64,000 nt of DNA from [Muricauda] lutisoli (nom. illeg.) (lineage in GTDB: Bacteria > Bacteroidota > Bacteroidia > Flavobacteriales > Flavobacteriaceae), in contig NZ_JAFLND010000001.1 in the NCBI RefSeq assembly GCF_017313105.1, positions 248,001-312,000 on the forward strand, written 5' to 3'. Both the position numbers and the translations under genes were made by a program. The notes under the pieces were generated by a model. The model did no database searches, was not told the origin of the DNA, and saw only the letters and a program-made list of their open reading frames with translations. Every line of letters starts with the position of its first letter. The stretch's first letter is position 1. Below are positions 54,386-61,288 of this stretch, one piece after another.

Positions 54386-56161
54386 ATGAAAAAACAATGG
54401 ACAGTATTTTTGATTCTCGCAGCTTTGGCCTTTCCGATCCAAGCTCAATATGTAATAAGCAGTGTGAACGAGTTGCAAAACTTGAAAAGTCTACCGCAGG
54501 AAAAAGTCTATGTACACCATACCGGTCCCATTGTGTTCACGGGAGAGTATTTGCACTATTCCTTTTATTGTTTCAATGCACAGAACAATCGGGCCAGTAC
54601 AATTAGTTTTGTGGGGTATGTGGCCTTGGTCAACCAACAAGGAGAGTATGTAATGGAACAAAAAATCCGTTTGGAAAGGGGTAAATCCCAAGGGGATTTT
54701 TTCATCAATACCGATGTGCCCTCTGGAAACTACAAATTGCTTGGGTATACCCAGTGGATGAAAAACAATGGGTTGGAGCAAGTGTTCAAGGATGATTTGG
54801 TGATTATCAATCCATACCAAGTGGATCAGTCCCAACTTTTGCCCGATACCTCGGGTGAGATAACTGCCGATAACCCCCGGTCTTTTAGTCGACCAGTTGA
54901 CTCGTCGGTTGTACAAATAAAAATATCCGATACGAATTTTGGAACTCGTGAAAAGGTAAATTTCACCCTAAAAAATTATAAGGCACAATTGGGGCAGGGG
55001 AGTTACACCTTAAAAATCCAAAAGAAAGATGAAATGGCCGTACAACCTCCTAAAAACGCCATAAGCTATGCCAATGATTATTTGGATGTAAAAGGAGAGT
55101 TGAACAAAACAGTGGGCGATAGCCTCTTTTTGCCAGAACAACGGGGCGAACTTTTATTTGGTAAAGTTACGGATGATACTGGAAATCCGGCGTCTGATAC
55201 TAAAATGGTGATATCCATTCCAGGTGAGGAATTTCTTTTAAAATTTGCCACTACCGACAATAATGGGAATTTTTATACCTATCTGAGACAAGATTACAAA
55301 CAACCAAGGGCTATTATGCAGATAGCGGAAAATGACCCGGACGTTGAAGTGTCACTCGGCTCATTGCCAAACCTTGATGCTACTGGATTGAACTTTGGTC
55401 AATTTTATTTAAAGCCACAATACTCGGATGAAATAGAGTCGCGTAGCGTTTATAATCAGTTGGAGAACCAGTTTTTCTCTGTAAAACCCGATTCCATTCT
55501 TTTAGGAACGCCTATCGATCCTTTTAATGGTGGGATTCCGGAAACCATAAATTTGGATGATTTTACACGTTTTCCCACTTTTCAGGAAACTCTTGTGGAA
55601 GTATTCAATTACGCGGGCTATCGGAACAATCCGAATGGTAGCGATTATATACGAATTGCTCAGGATTTTGAGACATACAATGAGCAGGCCAATGATTTTC
55701 CAGCAATTGTATTGTTTGATGGTGTATATATTCCGGACCACGAAAAAATAAAGGACTTTGATGCCAAAAAAATTGAGTCCATTAGTTTGGTAAGGGACCA
55801 GTTTAGACTAGCTGGCAAGGATTATCAGGGAATGATGGTGGTGAAAACAATTGAAGGGGATTATTTTGAAAACTATGCTCCCGAAAATGGAATCAATGTG
55901 CCTTTAGAAAAGGCTGTTTCGAAAAAAAATTATTTTAAACAGCGTTACGTAGAGGGAAACAGCAAACAATCTAGAATTCCTGATTACCGAAGAATTCTAT
56001 TCTGGGAACCTCACGTTGAGGTTGGTAATACCGATTTGCAATTTGAATTTTATACTTCAGACCTTACTGGGGAATTTGAAGTGGTTTTGGATGGATTTAC
56101 CACTTATGGTAAACCGATTACGGTCTATAAGACCATTGTTGTGGGAGAAGATAGCCAATAA
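54386..56161 (+). CDS. A2M/MG2-like exported protein of the TonB-DUF4249 operon
   Basis: A 591-residue protein from the ATG at 54386, which starts a clear signal peptide (MKKQWTVFLILAALAFPIQAQ, cleavage near AQ); the frame is open further upstream but unsupported. It begins with LPQEKVYVHHTGPIVFTGEYL, the macroglobulin (MG2)-like strand pattern seen in proteins next to DUF4249 genes, has a middle carboxypeptidase-regulatory-like segment (LLFGKVTDDTGNPASD), and ends with a VVLDGFTTYGKPI strand. It is a likely surface partner of the receptor, function unknown. It lies 11 bases behind DUF4249-2. Confidence 0.78.
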   Translation: MKKQWTVFLILAALAFPIQAQYVISSVNELQNLKSLPQEKVYVHHTGPIVFTGEYLHYSFYCFNAQNNRASTISFVGYVALVNQQGEYVMEQKIRLERGKSQGDFFINTDVPSGNYKLLGYTQWMKNNGLEQVFKDDLVIINPYQVDQSQLLPDTSGEITADNPRSFSRPVDSSVVQIKISDTNFGTREKVNFTLKNYKAQLGQGSYTLKIQKKDEMAVQPPKNAISYANDYLDVKGELNKTVGDSLFLPEQRGELLFGKVTDDTGNPASDTKMVISIPGEEFLLKFATTDNNGNFYTYLRQDYKQPRAIMQIAENDPDVEVSLGSLPNLDATGLNFGQFYLKPQYSDEIESRSVYNQLENQFFSVKPDSILLGTPIDPFNGGIPETINLDDFTRFPTFQETLVEVFNYAGYRNNPNGSDYIRIAQDFETYNEQANDFPAIVLFDGVYIPDHEKIKDFDAKKIESISLVRDQFRLAGKDYQGMMVVKTIEGDYFENYAPENGINVPLEKAVSKKNYFKQRYVEGNSKQSRIPDYRRILFWEPHVEVGNTDLQFEFYTSDLTGEFEVVLDGFTTYGKPITVYKTIVVGEDSQ

Positions 56162-56209
56162 TTGTATTTTTACTGATAGCAATTCTGCTAGAATTAATTC
56201 CATACTACA

Positions 56210-56650
56210 ATGAAAACACTCCGAGCATTTATTATCCTGAGCGTATTTACAACTTTGACCATGTCCAGTATTTATGGACAACGTAAGCTCGATGAACAAA
56301 CCGTTGCCGATTTACAAAAGACGAACCAATATGCAATTGGGGTCAGTGATGAGCGCTTTTTTAAGGGAGCCTTGAATATGTATGATTTTCTATTGGAGAA
56401 CGGAGTGGAAATTAAGGATTACGAAGTGGTCGTTAAAGGAAAGGTAGTGGCCGATTTGGTAAAAGGTTCTGAACTGGAAACCTTTTTTCAAAAATATAAG
56501 GGCAAAGTGCGTATAAGTATTTGCAGTGTGGCCATGGGAAAATTAAATGTTTCGGAAGAGGATCTGATCGATGGAATGGAGCCCATACCGACCTGGTCTG
56601 TTCGAATATTACAACTACAGGCCAAAGGATATAACACTTTGACTTATTAA
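56210..56650 (+). CDS. DsrE-family exported protein
   Basis: A 146-residue protein with a signal peptide (cleavage after SSIYGQ) and a DsrE/DsrF-like fold: YAIGVSDERFFKGALNMYDF, VKDYEVV-type strands, KVRISICSVAMGKL with one conserved Cys, and DLIDGMEPIPTWSVRILQLQ. DsrE proteins carry sulfur on such a Cys; the exported variety is of unknown role. It follows the A2M-like gene after 48 bases and may belong to the same transcript. Confidence 0.8.
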   Translation: MKTLRAFIILSVFTTLTMSSIYGQRKLDEQTVADLQKTNQYAIGVSDERFFKGALNMYDFLLENGVEIKDYEVVVKGKVVADLVKGSELETFFQKYKGKVRISICSVAMGKLNVSEEDLIDGMEPIPTWSVRILQLQAKGYNTLTY

Positions 56651-56731
56651 TAGGTCCCAATTAACGAAAGCATATCAATAAACCTTGCAATGACCACTGC
56701 AAGGTTTTCTTTTACAGAAAGCTATAAACAA

Positions 56732-57118
56732 ATGAACTTAAACCAAGTTAACGTTCCATCTTTGGATTTGGAAAAATCAATCCCATTCTATGAAAAATTG
56801 GGTTTGACATTGATCGTTAAATCATTGCCCCATTATGCGAGATTTGAGTGTCCTGATGGTGGTTCTACTTTTTCGATTCATCTAACGGATAAACTGCCAA
56901 AAGGCGAAGGTATTTATGTGTACTTTGAATGCGATGATCTGGACGAGCGAGTTGAAAAACTCAAGAAAGAAGGGGTTCAATTTGATCAAGATCCAGTGGA
57001 TCAAAAATGGTTGTGGCGAGAGGCTCGGCTGAAAGACCTTGATGGAAACCAGCTCATCCTGTTTTATGCCGGTGAAAATAGGTTGAACCCACCTTGGAGA
57101 ATCAATGATGCGGATTAG
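56732..57118 (+). CDS. VOC-family (glyoxalase-like) protein
   Basis: A 128-residue one-domain vicinal-oxygen-chelate protein. MNLNQVNVPSLDLEKSIPFY is the usual N-terminus, so the start at 56732 was preferred to an in-frame ATG 42 bases earlier. GLTLIVKSLPHYARFECPDG, DPVDQKWLWREARLKDLDG and NQLILFY complete the fold. The substrate is not evident; such proteins include lyases, dioxygenases and resistance proteins. Confidence 0.88.
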   Translation: MNLNQVNVPSLDLEKSIPFYEKLGLTLIVKSLPHYARFECPDGGSTFSIHLTDKLPKGEGIYVYFECDDLDERVEKLKKEGVQFDQDPVDQKWLWREARLKDLDGNQLILFYAGENRLNPPWRINDAD

Positions 57119-57184
57119 TTTGGATACAAACAAATAATTTATCGACCTTTTCTTTGAAAATAGATGTTCATGGACTATAGGTAA

Positions 57185-57520
57185 TCAATAAAGATTTCTA
57201 TTATCCAATTCCTGAAGCACAATGTCTTGAAGGGTATTTAATTCTGAATTATAATTAGTGTTTTCCCCTTCTTCGATTTTAAGCTCAGAAAGCACTTCAA
57301 AAGTAAAGTTTTCCTCTCCGTACCTATTCCAGTCCGCTTGGAGGTCCTTGTTTCTGTGGTTACCAAATTTCAGTTCCATTTTATGTCTGTTCCATTTGGA
57401 TTCCATGTCTGGGCTGTTATCGATAAAAACCCTGTTATTCGAAATATTTTTAATTTGGAAAACCCCCATAGGAAATTTCATTTGTTTGTATTGGTCCTTC
57501 AGTTCTTTTCTGGTCATCAT
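57185..57520 (-). CDS. GIY-YIG-like protein, last gene of the MarR operon
   Basis: A 111-residue protein whose core MGVFQIKNISNNRVFID replaces the GIY...YIG motif with GVF...VFI, followed by WNRHKMELKFGNH and LQADWNRYGEENFTFEVL. This compact variant occurs in many flavobacteria and is called GIY-YIG nuclease family; the catalytic Tyr and the late Glu and Asn look partly lost, so nuclease activity is doubtful. It starts one base after the ester-cyclase stop. Confidence 0.8.
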   Translation of the reverse strand: MMTRKELKDQYKQMKFPMGVFQIKNISNNRVFIDNSPDMESKWNRHKMELKFGNHRNKDLQADWNRYGEENFTFEVLSELKIEEGENTNYNSELNTLQDIVLQELDNRNLY

Positions 57521-57521
57521 G

Positions 57522-57938
57522 TTATAAAAATCCTAATTGTTCCATTACTGTTTTCCGGTCAAAAATTTGTGTGTGGCCGCTGATTAAATTGTCCTTAAAA
57601 TGATATATGGTCATCCCTTTTGTTTCGATTGATTTATTCGTAGGTGGAATTTCTCCTATGTTACCAAGGTTGGTGCCCGTCAATATCCAAGTGGCTGCAA
57701 CATAATGCTCGTCCTCGATTGTTGAAGTTATTTCAAAGTTCATGTCGGGAAATGGGCCAAACGATGCTGATTCCATTCTGTGTATAAATTCGGAATGTGA
57801 TAGTGTTTTTCCCTCCCATGGGTCGGTTGGGTCTAGATGGATAGTGTATTGTTCATGAATATAGTTTTCAACATTATCTAGATGCTTTTTATTCCAAATC
57901 TCATCCATAAACTCTCTTAAAAAAAGGGCTTTGTTCAT
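57522..57938 (-). CDS. SnoaL/NTF2-like ester cyclase family protein
   Basis: A 138-residue NTF2-fold protein: LREFMDEIWNKKHLDNVENY, FIHRMESASFGPFPDMNFE and ETKGMTIYHFKDNLISGHTQ are the pattern of SnoaL-like polyketide cyclases and their many relatives. No polyketide genes are nearby, so it is more likely a small-molecule-binding or hydrolase-like member. It overlaps the DUF6624 gene by four bases (ATGA). Confidence 0.85.
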   Translation of the reverse strand: MNKALFLREFMDEIWNKKHLDNVENYIHEQYTIHLDPTDPWEGKTLSHSEFIHRMESASFGPFPDMNFEITSTIEDEHYVAATWILTGTNLGNIGEIPPTNKSIETKGMTIYHFKDNLISGHTQIFDRKTVMEQLGFL

Positions 57939-58624
57939 TGTTCTTTGATTGATTTGCTTTTAAATGCAGCGGTTCTTTTTATTTGGTTTTCAAGGTTCCA
58001 TTCCAAAGGAAACCTTCGGTTTTGTAAATACTCATCCATTGGCTCCAGTCCGATTTCAGCTCTTCTTTGATCTACGTTTTCTGGGTCGGCGATGGGCCAA
58101 ACATCAAAGGTGTTGGTTTCGGGATAATATTTGATTTGCCCCCCATAAATTTGTAGCTCCCCTCGGTCGGTTGCGATCCTGTCTTCCGTTCTTGCCAATA
58201 ACCAAGGACTTAATTGCTTGTTTTTGGTGGCTTGGTGCATTAACGGAAGATACTTTAGGCGTATTTCGGGACTACTGTGCTGCAGTACATTGCAGATGGT
58301 CAGGTTGCCCTGCTCCCCGATTACTTCTAGTTTTGGCCAGCCATCTTTCAAGATTTCAGCTATTTTTCCCTCGTTGACCTTATGGTTCTTTTTATACTTG
58401 GCCTGATATTTTTTATACTCTTCTGATTCGTCACCATATTTATGGAAAGCCGAATCCCGTTTTCTAATTGGTGTTTGTTCCATTTCCCAAATGGTATCCA
58501 ATACAGCAACTACATCAATCCTTTGAGGTGTTGCTGCCTCATCTTGCTTTTTTGGATCCTTTTTTCCGACACAACCCATTATTGTAATCACACAAAATAA
58601 AAGTGCTGGCTTACATCTTATCAT
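57935..58624 (-). CDS. DUF6624-like lipoprotein
   Basis: A 229-residue protein from the ATG at 58624, which gives a signal peptide and lipobox TIMGC; an earlier in-frame ATG at 58675 would overlap the hydrolase gene and weaken the signal. The globular part has RLKYLPLMHQATKNKQLSPW, LLARTEDRIATDRGELQIYG and RRAEIGLEPMDEYLQ, which fit DUF6624, a family of unknown function. It is third in the MarR operon. Confidence 0.78.
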   Translation of the reverse strand: MIRCKPALLFCVITIMGCVGKKDPKKQDEAATPQRIDVVAVLDTIWEMEQTPIRKRDSAFHKYGDESEEYKKYQAKYKKNHKVNEGKIAEILKDGWPKLEVIGEQGNLTICNVLQHSSPEIRLKYLPLMHQATKNKQLSPWLLARTEDRIATDRGELQIYGGQIKYYPETNTFDVWPIADPENVDQRRAEIGLEPMDEYLQNRRFPLEWNLENQIKRTAAFKSKSIKEQ

Positions 58625-58652
58625 TGTAGATTTTGCGAATTTGTATGTTACT

Positions 58653-59723
58653 TTATCGGCCATCATATATTTCAACAGCTTTTTGCATGACCTTCATTTG
58701 GGTTTGAATGGAGTTTCTTCTTCTATACACACTATTGGTTTTAAAGGCCAAAACAACATCTATTTCAGGATAAACTGTAATGTTTTGTCCTAGGGCTCCT
58801 TGGGCCGAATAGGCATTCTTTAATCTGGGGTCGTTAGTGTTTTCAATGAGCCACCACATATAACCATAGCCTAAGTCCAGGCCATCTTCCTTAAGTAGGG
58901 GCACACTTTTTTGCGCTTCCGAATAAGAGGTTCTCTGTTTTGTGATTTCTTGCACCCAATCCTCAGAAATTAGTTGTGAGTCCTTCCATTCCCCATTACG
59001 GAGCATTAATAGTCCAATACGGGCCATATCCCTAGTAGAAAACCACATGTGGTATGCAGGAAACTTGGATATGGTGTTGTTGCCGCTTTTCTTTTGAAGG
59101 GTTCTGTCCCAATCCTGCATTTGCAAGGGTTTGGCCAATTGGGCTTCAATTTCATCGTAGATATTGCTTTGGGTCTCTTGCTCAAAAATGTATCCGGCCA
59201 CATTAAAGTCCCAATTATTGTACAGCCAATGACTTCCCGGAGCAACTGAACCTCTTTCTGGAGCAAATCTTCTGAAATCACCACCATTTGAGCCTCTTAG
59301 GTATACTCCAGAGCGGGCAGCTATTAAATCCTTTATCGTGGCCTTTTTTTCTTCGGGTAAGAGTTCGGTAACATCATTGATGTTGAGTTCGTCCAATGTG
59401 TTGTCCAAATCAATGGTGCCATTTTCCACATATGTACCGTACAACATGGAAAGAATGCTTTTTCTACAGGATGCTATGTAGCTATTTTCACTAATGTTTC
59501 CATATTCCAATACAATTTGTCCGTTATGTACAAGGACCAGACCGGTTATGTTGGTACTGTCTATGATATATCTTTTGAAATTGGTCCGATCGGTATCGGG
59601 CCAACCCGTTGCTTCCGGATTTTCGGCTCTGGACCATGTTTCATCGGGATAGGTTTGTGCTTCACTTTGGCAACTTGACAAAAGGAAGGTCAAAGAGCAG
59701 ATTATCAATAATGCTTTTCGCAT
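58653..59723 (-). CDS. Serine hydrolase of the beta-lactamase/class C type
   Basis: A 356-residue exported lipoprotein (lipobox LLSSC, Cys18). The serine-hydrolase motifs are SCRK at 85-88 (SxxK) and YNN at 168-170 (YxN); the third KTG-type motif appears as a His/Gly-like segment late in the sequence (SAQGALGQN) as in esterase-like members. Such enzymes can be peptidases, esterases or penicillin-binding-like proteins. Its ATG lies one base after the MarR stop, so it is the probable main regulated gene of the operon. Confidence 0.88.
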   Translation of the reverse strand: MRKALLIICSLTFLLSSCQSEAQTYPDETWSRAENPEATGWPDTDRTNFKRYIIDSTNITGLVLVHNGQIVLEYGNISENSYIASCRKSILSMLYGTYVENGTIDLDNTLDELNINDVTELLPEEKKATIKDLIAARSGVYLRGSNGGDFRRFAPERGSVAPGSHWLYNNWDFNVAGYIFEQETQSNIYDEIEAQLAKPLQMQDWDRTLQKKSGNNTISKFPAYHMWFSTRDMARIGLLMLRNGEWKDSQLISEDWVQEITKQRTSYSEAQKSVPLLKEDGLDLGYGYMWWLIENTNDPRLKNAYSAQGALGQNITVYPEIDVVLAFKTNSVYRRRNSIQTQMKVMQKAVEIYDGR

Positions 59724-59724
59724 A

Positions 59725-60159
59725 TTACGCTTTGTTTAAATTGGAAACTATTTTATTCAGTGTCTGCTCTAGTTGAACAAGTTCTTCTTCGGATATTCCG
59801 GCAAAAGCCCTTTTTCGGTTTTCAGCAATTACCGGTGCCAGTTTTTCCAGCACGTCTTTTCCTTTGGAGGTCAATTCAATATGGAATCTTCTACGGTCTT
59901 CTGGGTTAATGGACCTGTCCAGGAAACCCTTTCGAACCATAAGGTCGATCATGCGTGTTAAGGAAGCATTATCTTTAAAAACCAATTCTGCAATTTCATT
60001 TTGACTTAATTCTGGACGGTCATTCAAGTATTGTAAAACCAATTTTTGGTCTACGGTGATATCATCTACAACCTTTAAAAAATTCTGTCTGGAGAACTTC
60101 CTATATGTTTTGATGGTACGTTCTATATGATAGAAAACCGATTTTGCTGGAACTTTCAC
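59725..60159 (-). CDS. MarR-family transcriptional regulator
   Basis: A 144-residue winged-helix regulator starting at GTG 60159; an in-frame TAA lies four codons upstream, so no earlier start is possible. It has NEIAELVFKDNASLTRMIDL (recognition helix), VRKGFLDRSINPEDRRRFHI (wing) and the dimer helix FAGISEEELVQLEQTLNKIV. It heads a five-gene minus-strand operon with gaps of 1, 28, -4 and 1 bases to the following genes. An inverted repeat over its -7 element is a candidate operator. Confidence 0.93.
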   Translation of the reverse strand: MKVPAKSVFYHIERTIKTYRKFSRQNFLKVVDDITVDQKLVLQYLNDRPELSQNEIAELVFKDNASLTRMIDLMVRKGFLDRSINPEDRRRFHIELTSKGKDVLEKLAPVIAENRKRAFAGISEEELVQLEQTLNKIVSNLNKA

Positions 60160-60165
60160 GAAAAA

Positions 60166-60200
60166 TTATTTGATACAAATATAATTGATATATCAAATAA
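60166..60200. promoter_or_regulatory. Candidate MarR operator over the MarR promoter
   Basis: TTATTTGATA (60166-60175) and TATCAAATAA (60191-60200) are perfect 10-base inverted arms with a 15-base spacer. Inside it, CAAATATA at 60176-60183 reads TATATTTG on the minus strand, a perfect -7 element placing the transcript start within about 10 bases of the GTG. Repressor binding here would block the operon's own transcription. Confidence 0.6.
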
Positions 60201-60310
60201 ATAAAGATTCCAATGAAAATTTAATGTAGACCTTATTAAGGTCAATTGATATTAAATGATTGGGCAATACTTTGTTTTTTCCGGGCAAAGCCCAACTTTG
60301 AAAATGGTCC

Positions 60311-60347
60311 AAAAAAAAACGCTCAAGCAAGCTTGGCGTTTTTTTTA
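60311..60347. terminator. Orphan bidirectional terminator
   Basis: An A run, ACGC-T-CAAGC, AA, GCTTG-GCGT and a T run form a hairpin with one bulged T. No gene ends here on either strand; it lies 16 bases downstream of the tRNA-Arg-like 3' end, where a tRNA terminator would sit. Confidence 0.7.
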
Positions 60348-60363
60348 TCGAATGATGTCTTCG

Positions 60364-60386
60364 TGACCGCGGCAGGATTCAAACCT
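60364..60386 (-). other. tRNA-Arg-like 3' fragment (possible attachment-site scar)
   Basis: The minus strand reads AGGTTTGAATCCTG then CCGCGGTCA: T loop TTTGAAT, 3' T-stem CCTGC, acceptor strand CGCGGTC and discriminator A. It agrees with my memory of the 3' end of flavobacterial tRNA-Arg (ACG). The T-stem 5' strand is only partly conserved and there is no anticodon arm, so it is a 3' remnant, not a tRNA gene. Confidence 0.55.
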
Positions 60387-60710
60387 TATTCCACAAGCCC
60401 TATATCTAAAGGATTTTAAGACCTTACAAAATCTGTTGACCGAATTACTGCCCTTTAATTTGGGCAAAATTCTAGATGATTCAACTTTCAATGTAAAGGT
60501 AACAATTTCAAATGCATGAAATTACTTCCAATAAATATTTGTCTTTTTGAATTCCCAAATACTTACCCTTAACTTTTGCAAGTGGTTCCTGTTTCAATTT
60601 TATAGTGTTCGATTAGATAAGCGTGAAGTACAATTGAAATAGGGTGCAATAACCTATTTCCAATAATTGAAGACTTCAATGTTCCATCTTATTGAACATG
60701 GCTATTTATG

Positions 60711-60732
60711 TTTTCTTTGCTAGCAAAGAAAA
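60711..60732. repeat. 22-bp perfect palindrome
   Basis: TTTTCTTTGC, TA, GCAAAGAAAA is a perfect palindrome. Another hairpin, TTTTCC-TTC-GGAAAA, follows about 55 bases downstream. Neither has a nearby gene. Confidence 0.6.
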
Positions 60733-60866
60733 TATGAAGAGCAAGAGGATAGCGTGCTAGCGCATCGCTATTGATTCATTTTCCTTCGGAAAAGCCCATG
60801 TTTTAGGGGTTTTTGAAGAATACCCGCTCTGTGGGTTTACTTCACTTTTAGCTTAAAAATACTCTC

Positions 60867-61022
60867 AGCCCAATAGAATCAAGGAATTTTTAGCTTAAAA
60901 ATTGAATTTTGATGCTTTGAATCAAGAGATCTCAAGTTCTTTAAATGTCATGGTTTTGAATCTTGAAAAAGTTATCTTTTCACGGAAAAGGAGGTTTAGC
61001 CCAGTAGAATCAAGGTGTTTTT
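60867..61022. repeat. Imperfect 25-bp direct repeat
   Basis: A 25-base unit beginning AGCCCAATAGAATCAAGG at 60867-60891 recurs at 60998-61022 with three mismatches (AGCCCAGTAGAATCAAGG). The spacing is 131 bases. Confidence 0.55.
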
Positions 61023-61288
61023 CAAGGAAACTGGCCAATAATAAGGTGCTTTTGATTAAAGTTTACCTCGCGCAGTAGTATTAGTTAGTGGTAAGATTTG
61101 GGGCTTGCAGCACTCCACTTCGTTGCGTTCGCTTTAACATAAACCTTAAAATAAGCCAATAGTTGTTATTTCAAGTTTGGTTTATATTCTGATTAACTAG
61201 TACTCATTCAATTCTACTGCTTTAAATAAATTGTTGTTGATTATAACTGGTTTTGAGTTTTGAAAATCCATTTTATTAGCCGATGATA

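Larger units (their letters stand above)
60160..61288. other. Gene-free, repeat-rich stretch of about 1.1 kb
   Basis: No credible coding frame exists here. It holds the MarR promoter/operator, an orphan terminator (60311-60347), a tRNA-Arg-like 3' fragment (60364-60386), an 8-base inverted repeat GAAATAGG/CCTATTTC (60636-60660), a 22-base palindrome (60711-60732), and two pairs of direct repeats (15 bases at 60846 and 60888; 25 bases at 60867 and 60998). The density of short repeats and the scar suggest a degenerate mobile-element or island-end region rather than regulatory DNA alone. Confidence 0.6.

Noticed and set aside
60364-60436. An intact tRNA gene on the minus strand at the scar.
   Set aside because: No anticodon or D arm can be found upstream in that strand; only the 3' end is present.
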